A stretch of 64,000 bases of DNA, from the NCBI RefSeq assembly GCF_026212465.1, contig NC_080057.1:15277269-15341268 (forward strand), in the 5' to 3' direction. A program made the translations under genes and the position numbers. This document shows positions 24,752-37,317 of this stretch, one piece after another. The first letter of the stretch is position 1, and the number at the start of each line of letters is the position of its first letter. The DNA is from Amaranthus tricolor. Lineage: Eukaryota > Streptophyta > Magnoliopsida > Caryophyllales > Amaranthaceae. The notes under the pieces are model-generated. The model saw nothing but the letters and a program-made list of their open reading frames with translations. It made no database searches and was not told the DNA's origin.

Positions 24752-26147
24752 GAGAAGCTCTATAATATAGAGCGGAATGAGAATGAAAATGTTTGCAAGA
24801 AGATAAAGCTAAATGCGTGAAGTTTAGATCACAAATATAGTGGGTAACTCTTAAGTTCAACTTTATTTTTACACATCTAATATGGGGTGCAGCCTGAAAA
24901 ACAATGCATGTTTTGCACCTTGATCACTCCAAGTCATACCCTTTATTTGTGGTCATGATTCGTAAAAGATGAGGAATATTTTATAATCTTCATCTTTATT
25001 ATTGTTGTTTATCTGGAATAATTTATGTCACTCCTTATCTTATGCAGACTGCCGTAATGGTGCGTGTTTTACTCACCACAAATGCGAAACCTTGAGATTT
25101 AATTATAACCCTTGATATGTTGATATATTAAGAGTGGACCACTTGCTTTTCTCAAAGGGTATGGCAATTCTCCTTATTTTAGAGATTAGTTATGACTACA
25201 AAATACACATAGTCGTGTTGTGTTGGATCCCATTCTGCTTCTTTGTTTTATTGGTGCTAATTTATGAGGATGGAACGCATGATTAATACTGTTTCTGGAA
25301 TGATAATGGTATTACAGTCTATTTAGGAAATAAGTGTCTTTGCATCACTGATTAATCTACATCTCCTTAATTCTAGGATTTTGTCGCCTAGTATAATCGT
25401 TAAAGGAAGTTCTGATAGTGGCATTCATGATATGTATGCAACATTAGTGTTTGTTTGGGCTTGTTTCCTAAAGAATCGTTTTGAGGGTCATGATAAGTAT
25501 GCATAAGAATAGAGACTAGAAGCAATAACCTGTTTGTTAATGGGAAGGCTGAAAAGCCAAGGTAGTTATCAAAGAGCCATATATAGGATTAATTATTGTA
25601 TTATTGGTGGATCCTTCTTGCTTACTGTGTAATCGTCAAGGGAAATAGGCTACTCATGTTGTCCTCTTCTAGCTATAAATCACAGCCTTCCATATTTGTT
25701 TTTTATTATTCCAAATATGCACCTTCTGTTTGAAAATAGTTGTTCCACTTCCTCTTTGTAGGTCTTTTTTAAGAGTTATGGTTGAATTTTATTTGTTTTA
25801 ATAATATGTGATCATTCAACACCCTCCAACAGCTTCTTTCCTTTTTGTGAATTGTATTGGGTTTATAATTCTTTTAAGTTATGGTTAATGTATAGAGGAA
25901 AAGGAAACTGAATTACTTACATGGTCACCCTTTATATTTGTGTCAAAAGTGATTGGTAAACTTATTTTTGTATTTAGGAAATATTATTTTGAGGAATAAT
26001 TAGAAAAGCCAAATTAATTTCATGTTAAACAATCATAGTTTATTTTTAATTTATTTAGCCCGGAATTGTTTATAAATTTTTTTAGTAAAACTTACTAATC
26101 ATATAATTAAAGAAAAATTATCCACAATAATCCAGCCTTTCTTCCAT
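24752..26147. other. AT-rich spacer
   Basis: No protein-like frame, RNA gene or clear transposon end recognised. Confidence 0.35.
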
Positions 26148-27190
26148 TTTCCTATAATAATCATAACTATCAATTAACCATGAATAATACCATGTAGTAT
26201 GTCATTTAACCAATACTATTGTTAGCAAAATTTTGACCAATTATTGCAAGTCACATTTTAGCTAGTTGTTGCATATTCATCTTCCTCATTCATATTCATA
26301 ATTCATTAAACCATTGTACTTATTCAGTACATTTCAATTTCTTCTCATTTCCTTTCTTCTTCCTTATTTATCCATTTTACTCCATTAAAATCAAAAATAT
26401 GCACTCTTGCTCATTTTCCTTGCTTCTCTATTTTTTTCTCATTTCATTCAAACAGCCCCTCTCTCTCATGCCATAATAGTTTCACCATATGCAAGTTATA
26501 TATCGAGCCAAACATAGAATTCACACTTTATTCAACAACATACATCTAAAATCATAGCTTAAATTAACTAATATACTCACTAATCATAAATTTAGAACAA
26601 ATTAAGACAAGAATCAACTAATGTATGTACTAATGATAGAAATTAAAAACAAAGAATTTATTAAGCAACAAAATGATAATAAGTAAAATAGAGATAAATA
26701 CCTAATTGATGAGATTTTAATAAATACCAACTAGATAAATGAGAACAATCAATGATGAATAAGTATGAAGAAAAAAATTGAAATCAAATGGAAAAATAGT
26801 ATTGCAATTGCTTAAAAAAAACCTTGAAAGTCTAATAATGATCTAGGTTATAACTAACTGAAAAATACAAATTAAGTTTAATAAAACCATTCGGTACTGA
26901 TGGGCGTAATTAATCAGCAAAAAGGAAAAGGAGGTCTTCTTCAATGGTGCATCAATGAAGGTCCAGATCTTCTTTAATGGTGGTATATGGTTGGAGGGAA
27001 TTAATGTTAATGAGGAAATGATAGTGAACAGGAAGTGAAAGGTAAAAAGGTAAGTAAAAAAAAAAGTAAAAAAAAGGAAATTTAGTTTAAATAATAGAAA
27101 CCGGTTGTAGGTTACCTAACAATAGTTCCGGCTAAATGACATAATACATGAGATTATTTATGGTTAATTGATAGTTCCTATAATTAATTA
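26148..27190. mobile_element. Non-autonomous element with about 70-bp inverted repeats
   Basis: The left arm (about 26148-26224, containing AACTATCAATTAACCATGAA and TATGTCATTTA) recurs in inverted form at about 27116-27190. The arms match at about four positions in five. The interior (about 890 bp) has no ORF. Long arms suggest a Mutator-type element, but outer ends and target duplication could not be fixed. A related word pair, TTAATCATGAATAATCTCAA, lies near 49070. Confidence 0.6.
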
Positions 27191-28194
27191 AGTTTGTAAA
27201 AACATTATGTAGTGAGATTTTTTTATTCAAAATGGGGGATCAATATTATTGTTTTGCCAAAGACTTTTAAAATGCGATTAGAAACAACCTTATTTAGATG
27301 ATCCACACCCAGGCAACTTGGGTCGGGTTGGGATCCATCTTCCGGTTGATTTTACCATTCAAATATCTCTAAAAGCAACTTAAATAATTTGAAAGACTAA
27401 TAAATTATTGTTGAGATGAAATTTAATTGTCTAAAACCGCTTAAAAGGTTTGATATTGTGACTTGCCTTTTTAGTAGATCTAAGTGATTAATCCTGAGTG
27501 CTAATTTGGATACACCATTAGAGTATCATGTTTGTCATAGTCTCTTTCTTGTGTTGGGTTGTATCATATATGTATGTTTCTAGCATATTTGTATGATGTC
27601 GCTATAAGTAGGTGACTTGGTGCAATCCTTCTAGCATTTACATTGTTTTTGGATGGAGAGATTTGGAGGGGAATAATTTTGTTTGTTTGAATAGCAGGAT
27701 TTGAAAGAAAGGAGGATAGAGGGACTAATGTCTCTAATTTTGTTAATAACCAAAGCTTTTCAAAAAGGGGTTGATTTGAAAGGAAAATTAACTATTAAAT
27801 AGACAATTGTTCATATTCAAAGTTTTTTAAGCTTTCATTAAAATGTGTAGCGATATATTGCTAGTATATAATTTATTTAGAATTTGTGTACTTTATTTTC
27901 CTTTTATTTACCTTTAATTTCCTTCTATTTACCTTTAATTTCCTTCTTATCCAAATAATGGAAATTTTCATCACTAATCCCTCTCCTTTTTTTCTCTTCT
28001 CTTTTTTTCCTTTCTCTTTGTTTTCTATCCCTCCTAAGATCTTATCCAAACATATGTTAAAGGTGACAAGGTTTGCCCATTTTGTATGCCAACTATTGCT
28101 AAGCTAGTAAAATAACCATACTTTCATGATTCAATTGTTCTTGAAGAATTTGATATATTTCGTTATTTTTAATGCTCAATGTATAATGTGAGCC
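27191..28194. other. AT-rich spacer with a possible Tourist-like MITE
   Basis: Between about 27650 and 28055, GTTTTTGGATGGAGAG on the left and the complement GTTTGGATAAGATC on the right may be the ends of a small TIR element with pyrimidine-rich interior. Not established. The frame at 27886-28107 is low-complexity Phe-rich sequence. Confidence 0.3.
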
Positions 28195-28309
28195 GTTATT
28201 TATAATAAAATAATTAAATAGAAAATAACTATTATAAAGGATATGAAAATAAACTATTAAAAAATAATAATTAATTTTTTCAATAAAAATTCTACTTTCT
28301 AATACTCCC

Positions 28310-29640
28310 CTTCAAGTTAAGTGGTAGGATTTTGAACTCCCAACTTGTATAGAGTTTCTTCAAATGCTTTTGATGCATCGTGAGATTATCAACTATTTAG
28401 TCTTTTGATCTCACAAAAGGTAGGCTGATGATTTTCCCTATAAGATTTTCTTTTATAAAATGTTGATCTACTTCAACTTGTTATGACTTTTGTACGGTCA
28501 TGTTGGAGTGGATTTTCAAAAATGTTGATTGTTGCCTTGTTATCACAATAAAGTTGACATGTTCATTTTGAGGGAAACAAAGTTCATTCATCAACTTCAT
28601 GAGCCGTATAATTTTTGTAACTCTTTTAGCAATTCCTCTAAATTCTGCTTCTGCATTGGATAAGAGAATTATCTTTTGTTTCTTGGTTTTCAACATAATT
28701 TCATAAGATGTATTTGTGGATCTATTTCAATAACTTTAGCAATTTTAGTTGATTTTCTTCCATTTTTGTCACCTGCTCAATTTGCATTTGTATAAGCCAA
28801 TAAATCTAGTTGATTTTTTTCTCGAGTAAAATACCCCTTCCCCTAATTCTTTCAACGTATATTATTCTCATCATTGCTTCATAAAATGCATAAATCTACT
28901 TACTACTCCCACAACATATGTAATATCTTGTTTAGTATGAGAAAGAATAATGAATTTCTAATATCTTGCCTAATATGAGAAAGATTTATGAATTTACCAA
29001 CTATTTTCTGACATTGTACTTTATCAGCTGGAGTTGCTCCTTCAATAAGCACACAAGTTCCACACATTTTAAGATATTTAAGATATTGTAAGGGGTTAAA
29101 AAAGATGTTTAGATACCCTAAGGAAGGATGTTTTAAGCAACGTTGCCGTATCCATAGATTTTGTTCGGTGGATCCATAAGCTAGCATTGCATGACCAGCT
29201 GGAATCACTTCATCAACATAATGCAATTTGCCTCGTTTAGTACCATACCCAATAATATTTCTCTTCTTGCACAATAAAATTATCTAGAAAACATTAAAAC
29301 AGTGTAATCTAGTTTTTTAATTTACTGGCTAATTAAAAGTAGTTTATGAGATGATTTTAGAATTATGAGACAATTTGTTAAACAAAAATTAGGTGTCACT
29401 TCAACAGTTTTTGCACTTTTAATGTCAACAATATCACTATTAGCAGTATGAATATAGGTTCTTTCTGAAGAAGTAAAAGATTGTATTTCTATATGGTTAT
29501 AAGTTATAGTATTCGTTGCCCCACTATTAAAGATCCATTTGTTAGAATCAGTAAGGCAAGATAAGCCATAATTTATTGGTGGTTTGAGTTTGGAATAAAA
29601 ACATCTGTGGGTTGGAGAGAATCTTTGGTTATTCTAAATT
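28310..29640 (-). pseudogene. Deleted copia polyprotein (protease, pre-integrase, RNase H)
   Basis: From 29640 downward: WIFNSGATNTITYN is the protease active site with the catalytic Asp replaced by Asn. Near 29230 comes KLHYVDEVIPAGHAML, then RCLKHPSLGYL, the gag-pre-integrase block. It runs directly into VQCQKIVGKFI and LSHIRQDI, which belong to the end of reverse transcriptase, so an internal deletion has removed integrase and the polymerase core. RNase H follows in pieces (LAYTNANWAGDKNGRKST; SNAEAEFRGIAK) and ends with VEVDQHFIKEK-like sequence at about 28440. Frame is kept only locally. Confidence 0.8.
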
Positions 29641-30197
29641 ATTTGCCGGTTGATGAGATTAGATCCTGTTTTTGTGGATTTATAGAGATATCTTTTTTCT
29701 TCCTCTCTTCTTGTCCTTCTCTCTCTTTCGCCATATTTTCATGATTTGAAAGAAGTTTGAGATTATGAAGGACATTGAGTTTTGATTTTATGATTTGTGA
29801 GGGAGCAACTAGAGCAACTATGATTTTGAGTTAATTTCCTCCTTTTGTTAATAATCATGATCAACTTTAGAATACTTTATCTTTGTTGGAGGGCATTTAA
29901 TGATGTGGAAAAGCAAGAAATAAAAGATTATTGCCTTATCAAATGTAGTTTTCTAAGGAGTTATATATGTTTTATGGCTCAAGAGTTGCATAATTAGTTT
30001 TGTTTATTTGGTCGGTCAAAAGGACCAAATTTTTGTGAGATTTTGGTTATTTGAACTGATTTATTGTGTTAAACCAACAATTTAGGTTTTAAAAATAATA
30101 ATTTTTAATCTTTTTCAGTTTTTAGAGATTTTTTTCGTAGATAATGAAGTCCAAAACAATGATTTTTTTTTTTTAGTGTTTATCAAAAAAAACCATT

Positions 30198-30210
30198 AGG
30201 TCTAATATCA
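30198..30210 (-). promoter_or_regulatory. Degenerate primer binding site of the copia relic
   Basis: On the minus strand TGATATTAGACC follows TTTTTCA, a plausible LTR end; it resembles TGGTATCAGAGCC with three changes. Confidence 0.45.
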
Positions 30211-30447
30211 TGAAAAATGTCATAAACTAAGTTTAGGATTCGAATACAATAACTAAATACTCCTAGAAAACAACTATTATTAAGGATCTGAAAATAGACT
30301 ATTTAAAAATAATAACTAGCTTTTTAAAAAATAATTATAATTTCTAAATGTCCTGTTTTTAGTTATTCGCATTACCAGTTTGTTGACCAAGCAACATAAT
30401 TCAATTGCCACATTATGAATTTAAATTTACTATATTAGTCGTAAATA

Positions 30448-30912
30448 AGGATGTTCAATGGGTTTGATATGGCCAAGTCGGGCTTAAGTAAATATGGTAT
30501 GGGTTGGATAAGAGCCCTTAAAATTTAATATGGGCTTTATTTGGGCCGGGCCTTTTAAGCTAGCTGGCCCAATCCAGCCTGTTTTCATTAATAAAAATTA
30601 TAATTATCCCCAGTGATCAATTTCTAATAATTAAATTGTAGAAACATTTATAATCTCCATTGGCATTGTCATTTATAATAATTGTAGTAGAGCTCGTTTT
30701 TTCTATTTATAAAGGCCCGTTTTCGGTCTTTATTAAGTCCTTTTATATCCCGCTCTATTTTAACCGTAGTGGAGCCCGTTTTCAGTCTTTATTAGGTCCT
30801 TTTATATCCCGCTCTATTTAAAATGTGGTAGAGCCCGTTTTGGGTGTGTCATATTTTTAACTTGGCTTTTACAAAACCTATGTAAAACATACTTGATCCG
30901 ACCCGTTGAACA
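30448..30912. mobile_element. hAT-like non-autonomous element
   Basis: The left end GGATGTTCAATGGGTTTGAT and the complement of the right end, CGTGTTCAACGGGTCGGATC, form imperfect inverted repeats. GGGTGTTCA-type ends followed by GGGCCGGGC-rich sequence are typical of small plant hAT elements. No convincing 8-bp target duplication. A 59-bp tandem duplication lies inside. Confidence 0.55.
30716..30833. repeat. 59-bp tandem duplication inside the hAT-like element
   Basis: Two units (30716-30774, 30775-30833), each with CCCGTTTTC, GTCTTTATTA and TTTTATATCCCGCTCTATTT, differing at a handful of positions; a partial third unit begins CCCGTTTTGGG. Confidence 0.85.
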
Positions 30913-32639
30913 CGAGTATCACAAACTGCCAAATTCCTGGAACAAGCTATTCTGTTTCTGTTTTTGTTTCTGTTTTCCCAATTTTCTTTCCATATTTTGC
31001 TTATTATATAATTGGGGGATATATGCCATAAGGACGGTTTTCTGTGGAAATGTAAATTTGACTCTTCTGCAACAGTAGAGCCAGCGTAGAAGGGCATTTC
31101 AATTACTAAGCTGAGCCGGTTATAGTCTATGTGGTAGAATTTGTGAAAAATCATTTCCTTTGAAGTGGTGCTTTGAACGCTTACATGGTCCAAAACATCA
31201 GCTTTAACTAGTTGATAAGATAAGTGCAATATGATGTTACGCACGTTTATCTGTATCAATAAATTAAATTTTGTGCTCTAGTGACTATCCCATTCATCAC
31301 ATATCACGTAAGCATTTACCTTAATTTTCTATATGTAGGGTGCCAGTCCCTTCTTTCCATTTGTCTTGTTCGACGTGGATGGTGTCCTGGTGATTGTCAT
31401 ATATTGTGATTAGAATTTTATATGGTGGGTGTTTTTGACAAAATAACTTATCGGACAATTTTAACTTATTTAGATATAAATAGAGGTTAGAGTTTTTTAA
31501 ATCAACCAATGCTAGTGTTTTGGTAAATTTACTAGTTGAATAAGCTTGTTATATGTAAGCTGTTTTTTAAGAAGTTGCTCAGCAGGTTTAAAATTAGTTG
31601 ATCAAGTCAATAAACGCATGGTTAAATCAGTCACAGTAATTAGTTAACAGCTATCAGCTATTAATCGTTTATCAAACATTTTATTGAATCATGTCAAATT
31701 AAAAAGAAAAGTGATATACTCAGAATTGTGATAGGACTCGTGGGAGAATGACATGATTGATTTGTATATTTGAGCATGCATTAAACAAAGTTCCTAATTA
31801 ATTATTGTGATTTGTATATCACTACAAAAAGACAAAAATATTAATGAAGTAAACAAAATAAAAAAGATAATAAAATTCTTTCATGTAAGAGTGATTTGAC
31901 AATATTGCAAATCACCGTATACATCCTTATTATAAACATTGAACTCTATTGAGCATGACAAGATTTGTTTTAGAAGTATTTGCAGCATTTGATATCGCTG
32001 TTCATTAAAATATACTTTATAGGGAATCTTTAGGGAATTTTACTTGATGCTAAGTCTTTTAAGGAATGAGCAATATCTATATGAAATTTCAGCCACTTGT
32101 TTGATTAGTGGCAGTTATGAATTGTATTATCAATTCTTAATAGTGATACACTTTGATGCCACTTAGATATTTTTGTTCAACTTGATATATATCTAAGTAT
32201 CTAATTTGATTATTTTATAAATTTTTTATATTTGTCCAAATTAAAGTGACGCTCCAACATAAATTTATATTATACGAATATTTCAAGTGAAATCAAGAAT
32301 TTAATTAAGCCAATTTATATGCGCTCCAACAATAGAAGTTATGTGTATAACTTTTTCCAACTACAAAATACTATGCTCCAAGTCTTGAGTATATAGAGTA
32401 TCAGTAATGTATGATAGATCTATTGTAGATAAGTTACATGGAGAATATTCTTTTTGGTTGAACATAGGAGAAATACATCATAATTCATATGAATGATCGA
32501 GTTCGTAGTTTTAAAAGGCATTTGGCACACCAAGGTGCATATAGGTCTTGGTGTTTTCATAGGCTAGAAGTATATTTCGCTCAAAAGCTTATAAAACAAC
32601 TTGTGAAAATTAGTTGGAGGTTATACTGATTAATCTTAT
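30913..32639. other. AT-rich spacer
   Basis: No recognisable gene. The minus frame 30849-31259 (136 codons) overlaps the hAT-like end and matches nothing I know. Confidence 0.35.
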
Positions 32640-32873
32640 TTTAGGATGTTTGTTATAACAAACTTCATATTATTTTTAGTAACAAAAAGTTTGGGTCTTG
32701 TTTTTCTCTTTTTCAATAAATAAGTGTAACAAGCTTCTGTCTCAATAATGAGAAATACAATACAAAACAGAACGTTAGTATTCTGTTCTTTCATTTCTTT
32801 ATTTTTGCTTCTGTCCATTGGTTGTATGGTGTGTAATGGTGTAAGGCAGTAGCCTCCTTCAAGACTTCTTTCA
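32640..32873 (+). repeat. 5' LTR of copia element 2 (left end approximate)
   Basis: Ends ...CTTCTTTCA before the primer site. It shares CAATAAATAAGTG, ACAGAACGTTA and CCTCCTTCAAGA with the 3' LTR remnant at 48580-48688. The left boundary is approximate. Confidence 0.6.
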
Positions 32874-32886
32874 TGGTACTAGAGCA
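32874..32886 (+). promoter_or_regulatory. Primer binding site of copia element 2
   Basis: TGGTACTAGAGC, close to the initiator-Met consensus, directly after the LTR CA. Confidence 0.65.
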
Positions 32887-32964
32887 TGACGATTAATCCT
32901 CCCTCTCTTCTGTCATTTTGTTATCTTTATGCAGAACAATAGGATTTATCCTTCTTTGTTTTAT

Positions 32965-32967
32965 GTT

Positions 32968-33002
<35 letters not shown>
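32965..33002. repeat. (CTTT)n microsatellite
   Basis: About nine CTTT units in the leader of copia element 2, between primer site and gag. Confidence 0.95.
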
Positions 33003-33047
33003 CTTTTCTCCTTCTCCTTTCTTGTTTTTTCTGTTTTACTCACCACC

Positions 33048-34250
33048 ATGAGCAATGAATCCAAACAAAATATCCTAAACACCACTGATTCTTCACATAT
33101 TCCTAGTAGCGTATACTATCTACATCCTACTGACCAGGCTAATAATAGGTTTGTTCTTGCACCCTTTAATTGTAATAACATTGGTAAATGGAAAAGATCT
33201 ATGCTAAAAACCCTATCATCCAAGAACAAAGTTGGGTTTGTTGATTGAAGCTTGTCTAGACCATGTGTAATTAGCAATGAGTATAAGGCTTGTAAAAGAT
33301 GCAACAATATGATTATTAGTTGGATTCTTTCGTCTCTTGATGAATCCATCTCTTCTAGTGTCTTTATCATAAGTTAGCAAGCGATATGTAGATGGAATTA
33401 GAAGAAAGATTTGGACAACCATCTTCAGCACATCTCTATTCATTGCAAGAAAGACTTGCTAGAGTTGAGCACAAAGATGGGATGTCTATCGCTAATTTCG
33501 TTACACAAGTAAAGATAATTTGGGATGAGATAGATAATATCATCACAACAACAACTTGCGATTGTTGTAATAGTTGTGTCCTGAACAAGAAAGTTCTAAA
33601 ATTACAAAATGACCAACGTATACTGCATTTCTTGATGAAAATCGACGACAAGTTCGAACATGTTCGCTCTAATATTTTAATGATGCCTGAATTACCTAGA
33701 ATTTTTCAAGTTTATAGATTATAGAATATTGCAGCATGAAGAAACCATAAATTGATCAGTAAACAAGGCAATAATCTGTCAGTTGAACCTTCTGCCTTCG
33801 TGTCCACAAAGAGACAAAGCCAAGAAAATATCAGGGAAAGAAAAATTACTACTGTGAACATTTCAAAATGAATGGTCACTCTATCTCTGGGTGCTAAAAA
33901 CTACATGGGTATCTTAATAAATCCAAGAATAGCAGAGTGGCTGCCATTGTTTGCACTGATGATGATAGGATAGATGTGCAAGAACTAGGACTTTTTGAGG
34001 AAAGACTCATGAACCTCATTGGCAAAAAACAACAGGAAAGTGCTCCAACAACCGAAACACTCCATGCTGAACTTGCAAGTTTATCTACTATGGCGGGTAA
34101 ATCTTGCTTTTTCACTAAAAATACACTAATTGGATTATTGATAGCGGTACATCTGATCATATGTACAACGTTCTTGGTAATTTTTTACACCATAAAGACA
34201 TTTCTCCTCTTCATCATTTCATAAGCATTCCTGATGGATTCCTGATGGAA
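33048..34250 (+). pseudogene. Gag and protease of copia element 2, broken
   Basis: ATG 33048 opens MSNESKQN, then VYYLHPTDQ and GKWKRSMLKTLSSKNKVGF, and stops at 33246. After frameshifts the gag core appears at 33392-33724 (LEERFGQPSSAHLY, VTQVKIIWDE, LKLQNDQRILHFLMK). The zinc-knuckle area near 33855 has lost part of its Cys pattern (YYCEHFKMNGHS). The protease site lies near 34125 as WIIDSGTSDHM, with the catalytic Asp retained but in a different frame from the preceding stretch. At least four breaks separate these parts. Confidence 0.85.
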
Positions 34251-34559
34251 GTAAAGTAAAGGTTAGTAAGATTGGAATAGTCAAATAATTTGACAATCTG
34301 TTCTTGGAAAATCTCCTATATGTACCTGAATTTAAATTCATTTTGATATCTGTTCATAAACTTTGTGCTACTAATGATATTTCTATGTTTTAACTAACAA
34401 CTTGTGTTTGATCCAGGTCCCTTCAATGAGAAGGTCTACCCTTCTTGGTAAAAGTCATCAAGGCCTTTATTCTGTTCATGTTCCTGTTATCACTTCTCAA
34501 GCCTTCTAAACCAAGACTAGTCGATCCAAGAAGGATGATAACGCCTCTTATTTTGAAAC

Positions 34560-36300
34560 TTTTACTAAGCTTTGGCACATTAGATTAGTATATGCCTTTA
34601 AAAAGAATGAAGATCATGTTTCCTAAATTGAATGTAAATAAACTCAAATATTCTTACCTTTGTACTATTTTCCACAAGGCAAATCAACATGCTCTTCCTT
34701 TCAATAACAGTGGTATAAAGATATAAGTTGTTGTGCCCCTTTCCTTATACAATTTGTTAATTTTATTGAAAATTAGTTTAAAACTCATGTTAAGATCATT
34801 AGGACTGACAATGCAAAGGAACTATGTGAGGGCGAGATATTGAGATTTTATCAGTCAAAAGGCATCCTACATCAGAAATCATGTGCTTACACTCGTCAAC
34901 AGAATGCAGTTGTTGAAAGGTAGTATAAGCACCTCTTTGAGATGGCTAGATCTCTTCAATTCCAATCTAATCTTCCAAATGAGTTGTCACCTAAGGGCTT
35001 TTGGGTGTCTGTTTTGTCACCTCACCTAAATAAGGAAGAACCAAGTTTTTATTTAGAGTCAATCCGGTTGTCTTTATTTGGTATCCATATGCCCAAAAAT
35101 CATACAAGATTTATGATCTTGTTACACACAAAATTATCATTTCAAGAAATGTTATCTTCTATGAACAACGCTTTTCATATCACTTTGGGACTTCCTTATA
35201 TATAATGAAAATTTATCTTCGGAAAGTAACTGATTTTGGCACGCTTAATTATCACATGAATCAAGACAATGATCCTATAAGCATGCCTTTTTTGGAGAAA
35301 AACACTCATGACCAATAGTCCAACATGTTGGACAACACACAAATTGGCACTATTATCCTATAAGCATGCCTTTCTTGCATTATTGATCTTACGTATTTAG
35401 ACAGTTCTACTAATGAAAATTATAGTGTGTTGGATGTTAGTCATAATGATGCGGTCCTAGCGCTCCAAGCAAGTTTAAACGCATATCACAAAAACCATCA
35501 TATTCACAAGATTATGTCTGTAACAATTCTACCACACACTGGTGTAATCTTTGTTTATTTTGTGTCAATTAAACACAGTTATTCAGCCCATGCAGATATC
35601 AACTGGAGTGAGCCTACTGTTTCACTCAAGCCTCTAAAGATCCCATATGGGTGAGTGCCATGAACAAAGAATTTGAAGCCTTAGTAACCAGCAACACTTG
35701 GGATCTTGTTGATCTTCCTATAGGTAAAAAGGCCATTGTTTGTGGATTGATCTACAAAATAAAGTTGAAATCAGATGGGTCTTTGAAAAGACACAAAGCT
35801 CGATTCATTGCAAAGGGGTATAGTTTTCATTGCAAAGGGGTATAGTTTAGAGCAAGGAATTGACTATTTTGAGACATTTTCACCCATAGTCAAATGACAA
35901 CTATGCGTTGTGTTATAGCTATTGTTGCAAATAGGAAATGGAATGTTTACCAATTAGACGTCAACAACGCTTTTCAACATGGTGATTTACATAAAGACGT
36001 CTACATGAATATTCTCGACGGTTATCACTATTCCTGTAACAAGATCTGCAAAGTACATAAATTCTTGTACAGTCTCAAGCAAGCTTCAAGACATTGGTTT
36101 GCTAGATTGGCCAATAAGCTTATCCATCAAGGTTTTCAACAATCAAGGAACGACTACTCCTTTATTAGACACAAATCCGGCTGCATAACTATAGCTGCGA
36201 TGTATGTGGTCGATATTGCCCTCAGTGGTGATAGTATTGGTCAAATGGAAGATCTAAAAAACCATTTAAACAAATTTTTACCATCAAAGACCTAGGAGTT
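34560..36300 (+). pseudogene. Integrase and reverse transcriptase of copia element 2, broken
   Basis: Integrase is recognisable only in fragments (LWHIRL near 34575; a region near 34800-34930 corresponding to the D..E part) with many stops. Reverse transcriptase is clearer: NTWDLVDLPIGKKA and IYKIKLKSDGSLKRHKARF (35651-35845), then a 22-bp tandem duplication that shifts the frame, then QLDVNNAFQHGDL and SLKQASRHWF (35894-36295). The catalytic motif reads YVVD instead of YVDD, by change of the first Asp codon to GTC at 36209-36211. Pol is non-functional several times over. Confidence 0.85.
35804..35847 (+). repeat. 22-bp tandem duplication in element 2 pol
   Basis: TTCATTGCAAAGGGGTATAG plus TT occurs twice without a gap. 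The duplication adds 22 bp and shifts the reverse transcriptase frame. Confidence 0.9.
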
Positions 36301-36392
36301 CTTCATTACTTTTTAGGTCTAGAGTTCCATCAATTAGACAATGGGATTGTTCTTTCATGAGAGAAAATTCACAAGGGGATTACTTAGAGACA

Positions 36393-36762
36393 GGGCATGC
36401 TTAGATTGGGTGTAAATAATTAAGAGGGAAATAAAGTCAAACTAATGAAATAAAAGCAAATAGAGTTGCATTTGAAGTAGTTGAGATAGTTGTGAAGAAG
36501 GTAAAATGAGCATAAAATAAAAATAATGAAGGAAAAAGAAAATGATCTCCCCTGTTATAGAGGTAATACATTCCCCCACCCTCCCTTATGATAAATATTT
36601 ACCCCATAAAATTGAGAGCTCCCTTCATTTTTCATCACTTTGCAACCATTCTTCCACCTCTACAACAATCAAGTTTCACTAATTTCTCATTTATCAACTT
36701 CATTTTCTTACTTTGACTTTTTTTCACCCATTAAATTTTTTACACCTAATCCAAGCATGCCC
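36393..36762. mobile_element. 370-bp MITE inserted in element 2 pol
   Basis: The termini GGGCATGCTTAGATTGGG and, on the complement, GGGCATGCTTGGATTAGG form a 24-bp inverted repeat with two mismatches. It lies between the codons for FTRGLLRD and TAVTPLPLNLKL, contiguous in other copia elements. A clear target duplication is not seen. A second, diverged copy lies at 55056-55416. Confidence 0.85.
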
Positions 36763-37317
36763 ATAGTGGTGTTGTTTCTTTTAAAACTGCAGTTACTCCT
36801 CTCCCTCTTAACCTCAAACTTTTAGCTGATTCTAACACACCTTATTCTGATCCCACAAAGTATAGAAGCCTTGTTAGTAAGTTGAATTTCCTCACCGACA
36901 CTAGATCCAATCTTTCATTCACTATTTAAACCCTAAGACAATTTATGCAAGCTCCTTCTATTGAACATTATGTTGCCCTTCTTCATACGCTAAATTATGT
37001 ACATAGTACCACTGATCAAGGCATTCTACTTAAGGCCAGTGATCAATTATCCCTTCAGAACTTCTTTGACTCCGATTAGGGGTCTGTCATAGGTTACATT
37101 TTACTGTTAGGAAGGTCCCCTATAAGTTAAAAATCTAAGAAGTAATTACTGAGTATTGTGCACTTGCTAGTAGCTTTGTCTAAGATCACATGGGTTGTTC
37201 GATCACTTGAAGAGTTGGGTCTTTCTAAGCTCAAAACTTTTTCCCTTTTCTTCAACAATTAATCAACTTTTAGTATTGCTCATAATCTTGTGCTGCATGA
37301 AAGAACTTGAAATATTT
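36763..37317 (+). pseudogene. C-terminal pol (RNase H) of copia element 2, 5' part
   Basis: The translation gives TAVTPLPLNLKL, KYRSLVSKLNFLTDTR, QFMQAPSIEHYVALLH and NFFDSD with the RNase H Asp still present, but stops interrupt at least five times. It ends at LHERT, where element 3 was inserted. Confidence 0.85.

Larger units (their letters stand above)
28195..30350 (-). mobile_element. Ty1/copia relic with large internal deletion
   Basis: Diverged LTR-like blocks at about 28195-28303 (3') and 30211-30350 (5') share words such as AGAAAAYAACTATTAT and GAAAATARACTATT. Between them, in minus orientation, lie a protease fragment, a pre-integrase fragment and the end of pol. A degenerate primer site follows the 5' LTR. 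Integrase and most of reverse transcriptase are missing, and many stops are present. The copy is old. Confidence 0.75.

Noticed and set aside
30849..31259. Minus-strand frame of 136 codons
   Set aside because: No known motif, overlaps a hAT-like element end, and no promoter or splice context; most likely chance.
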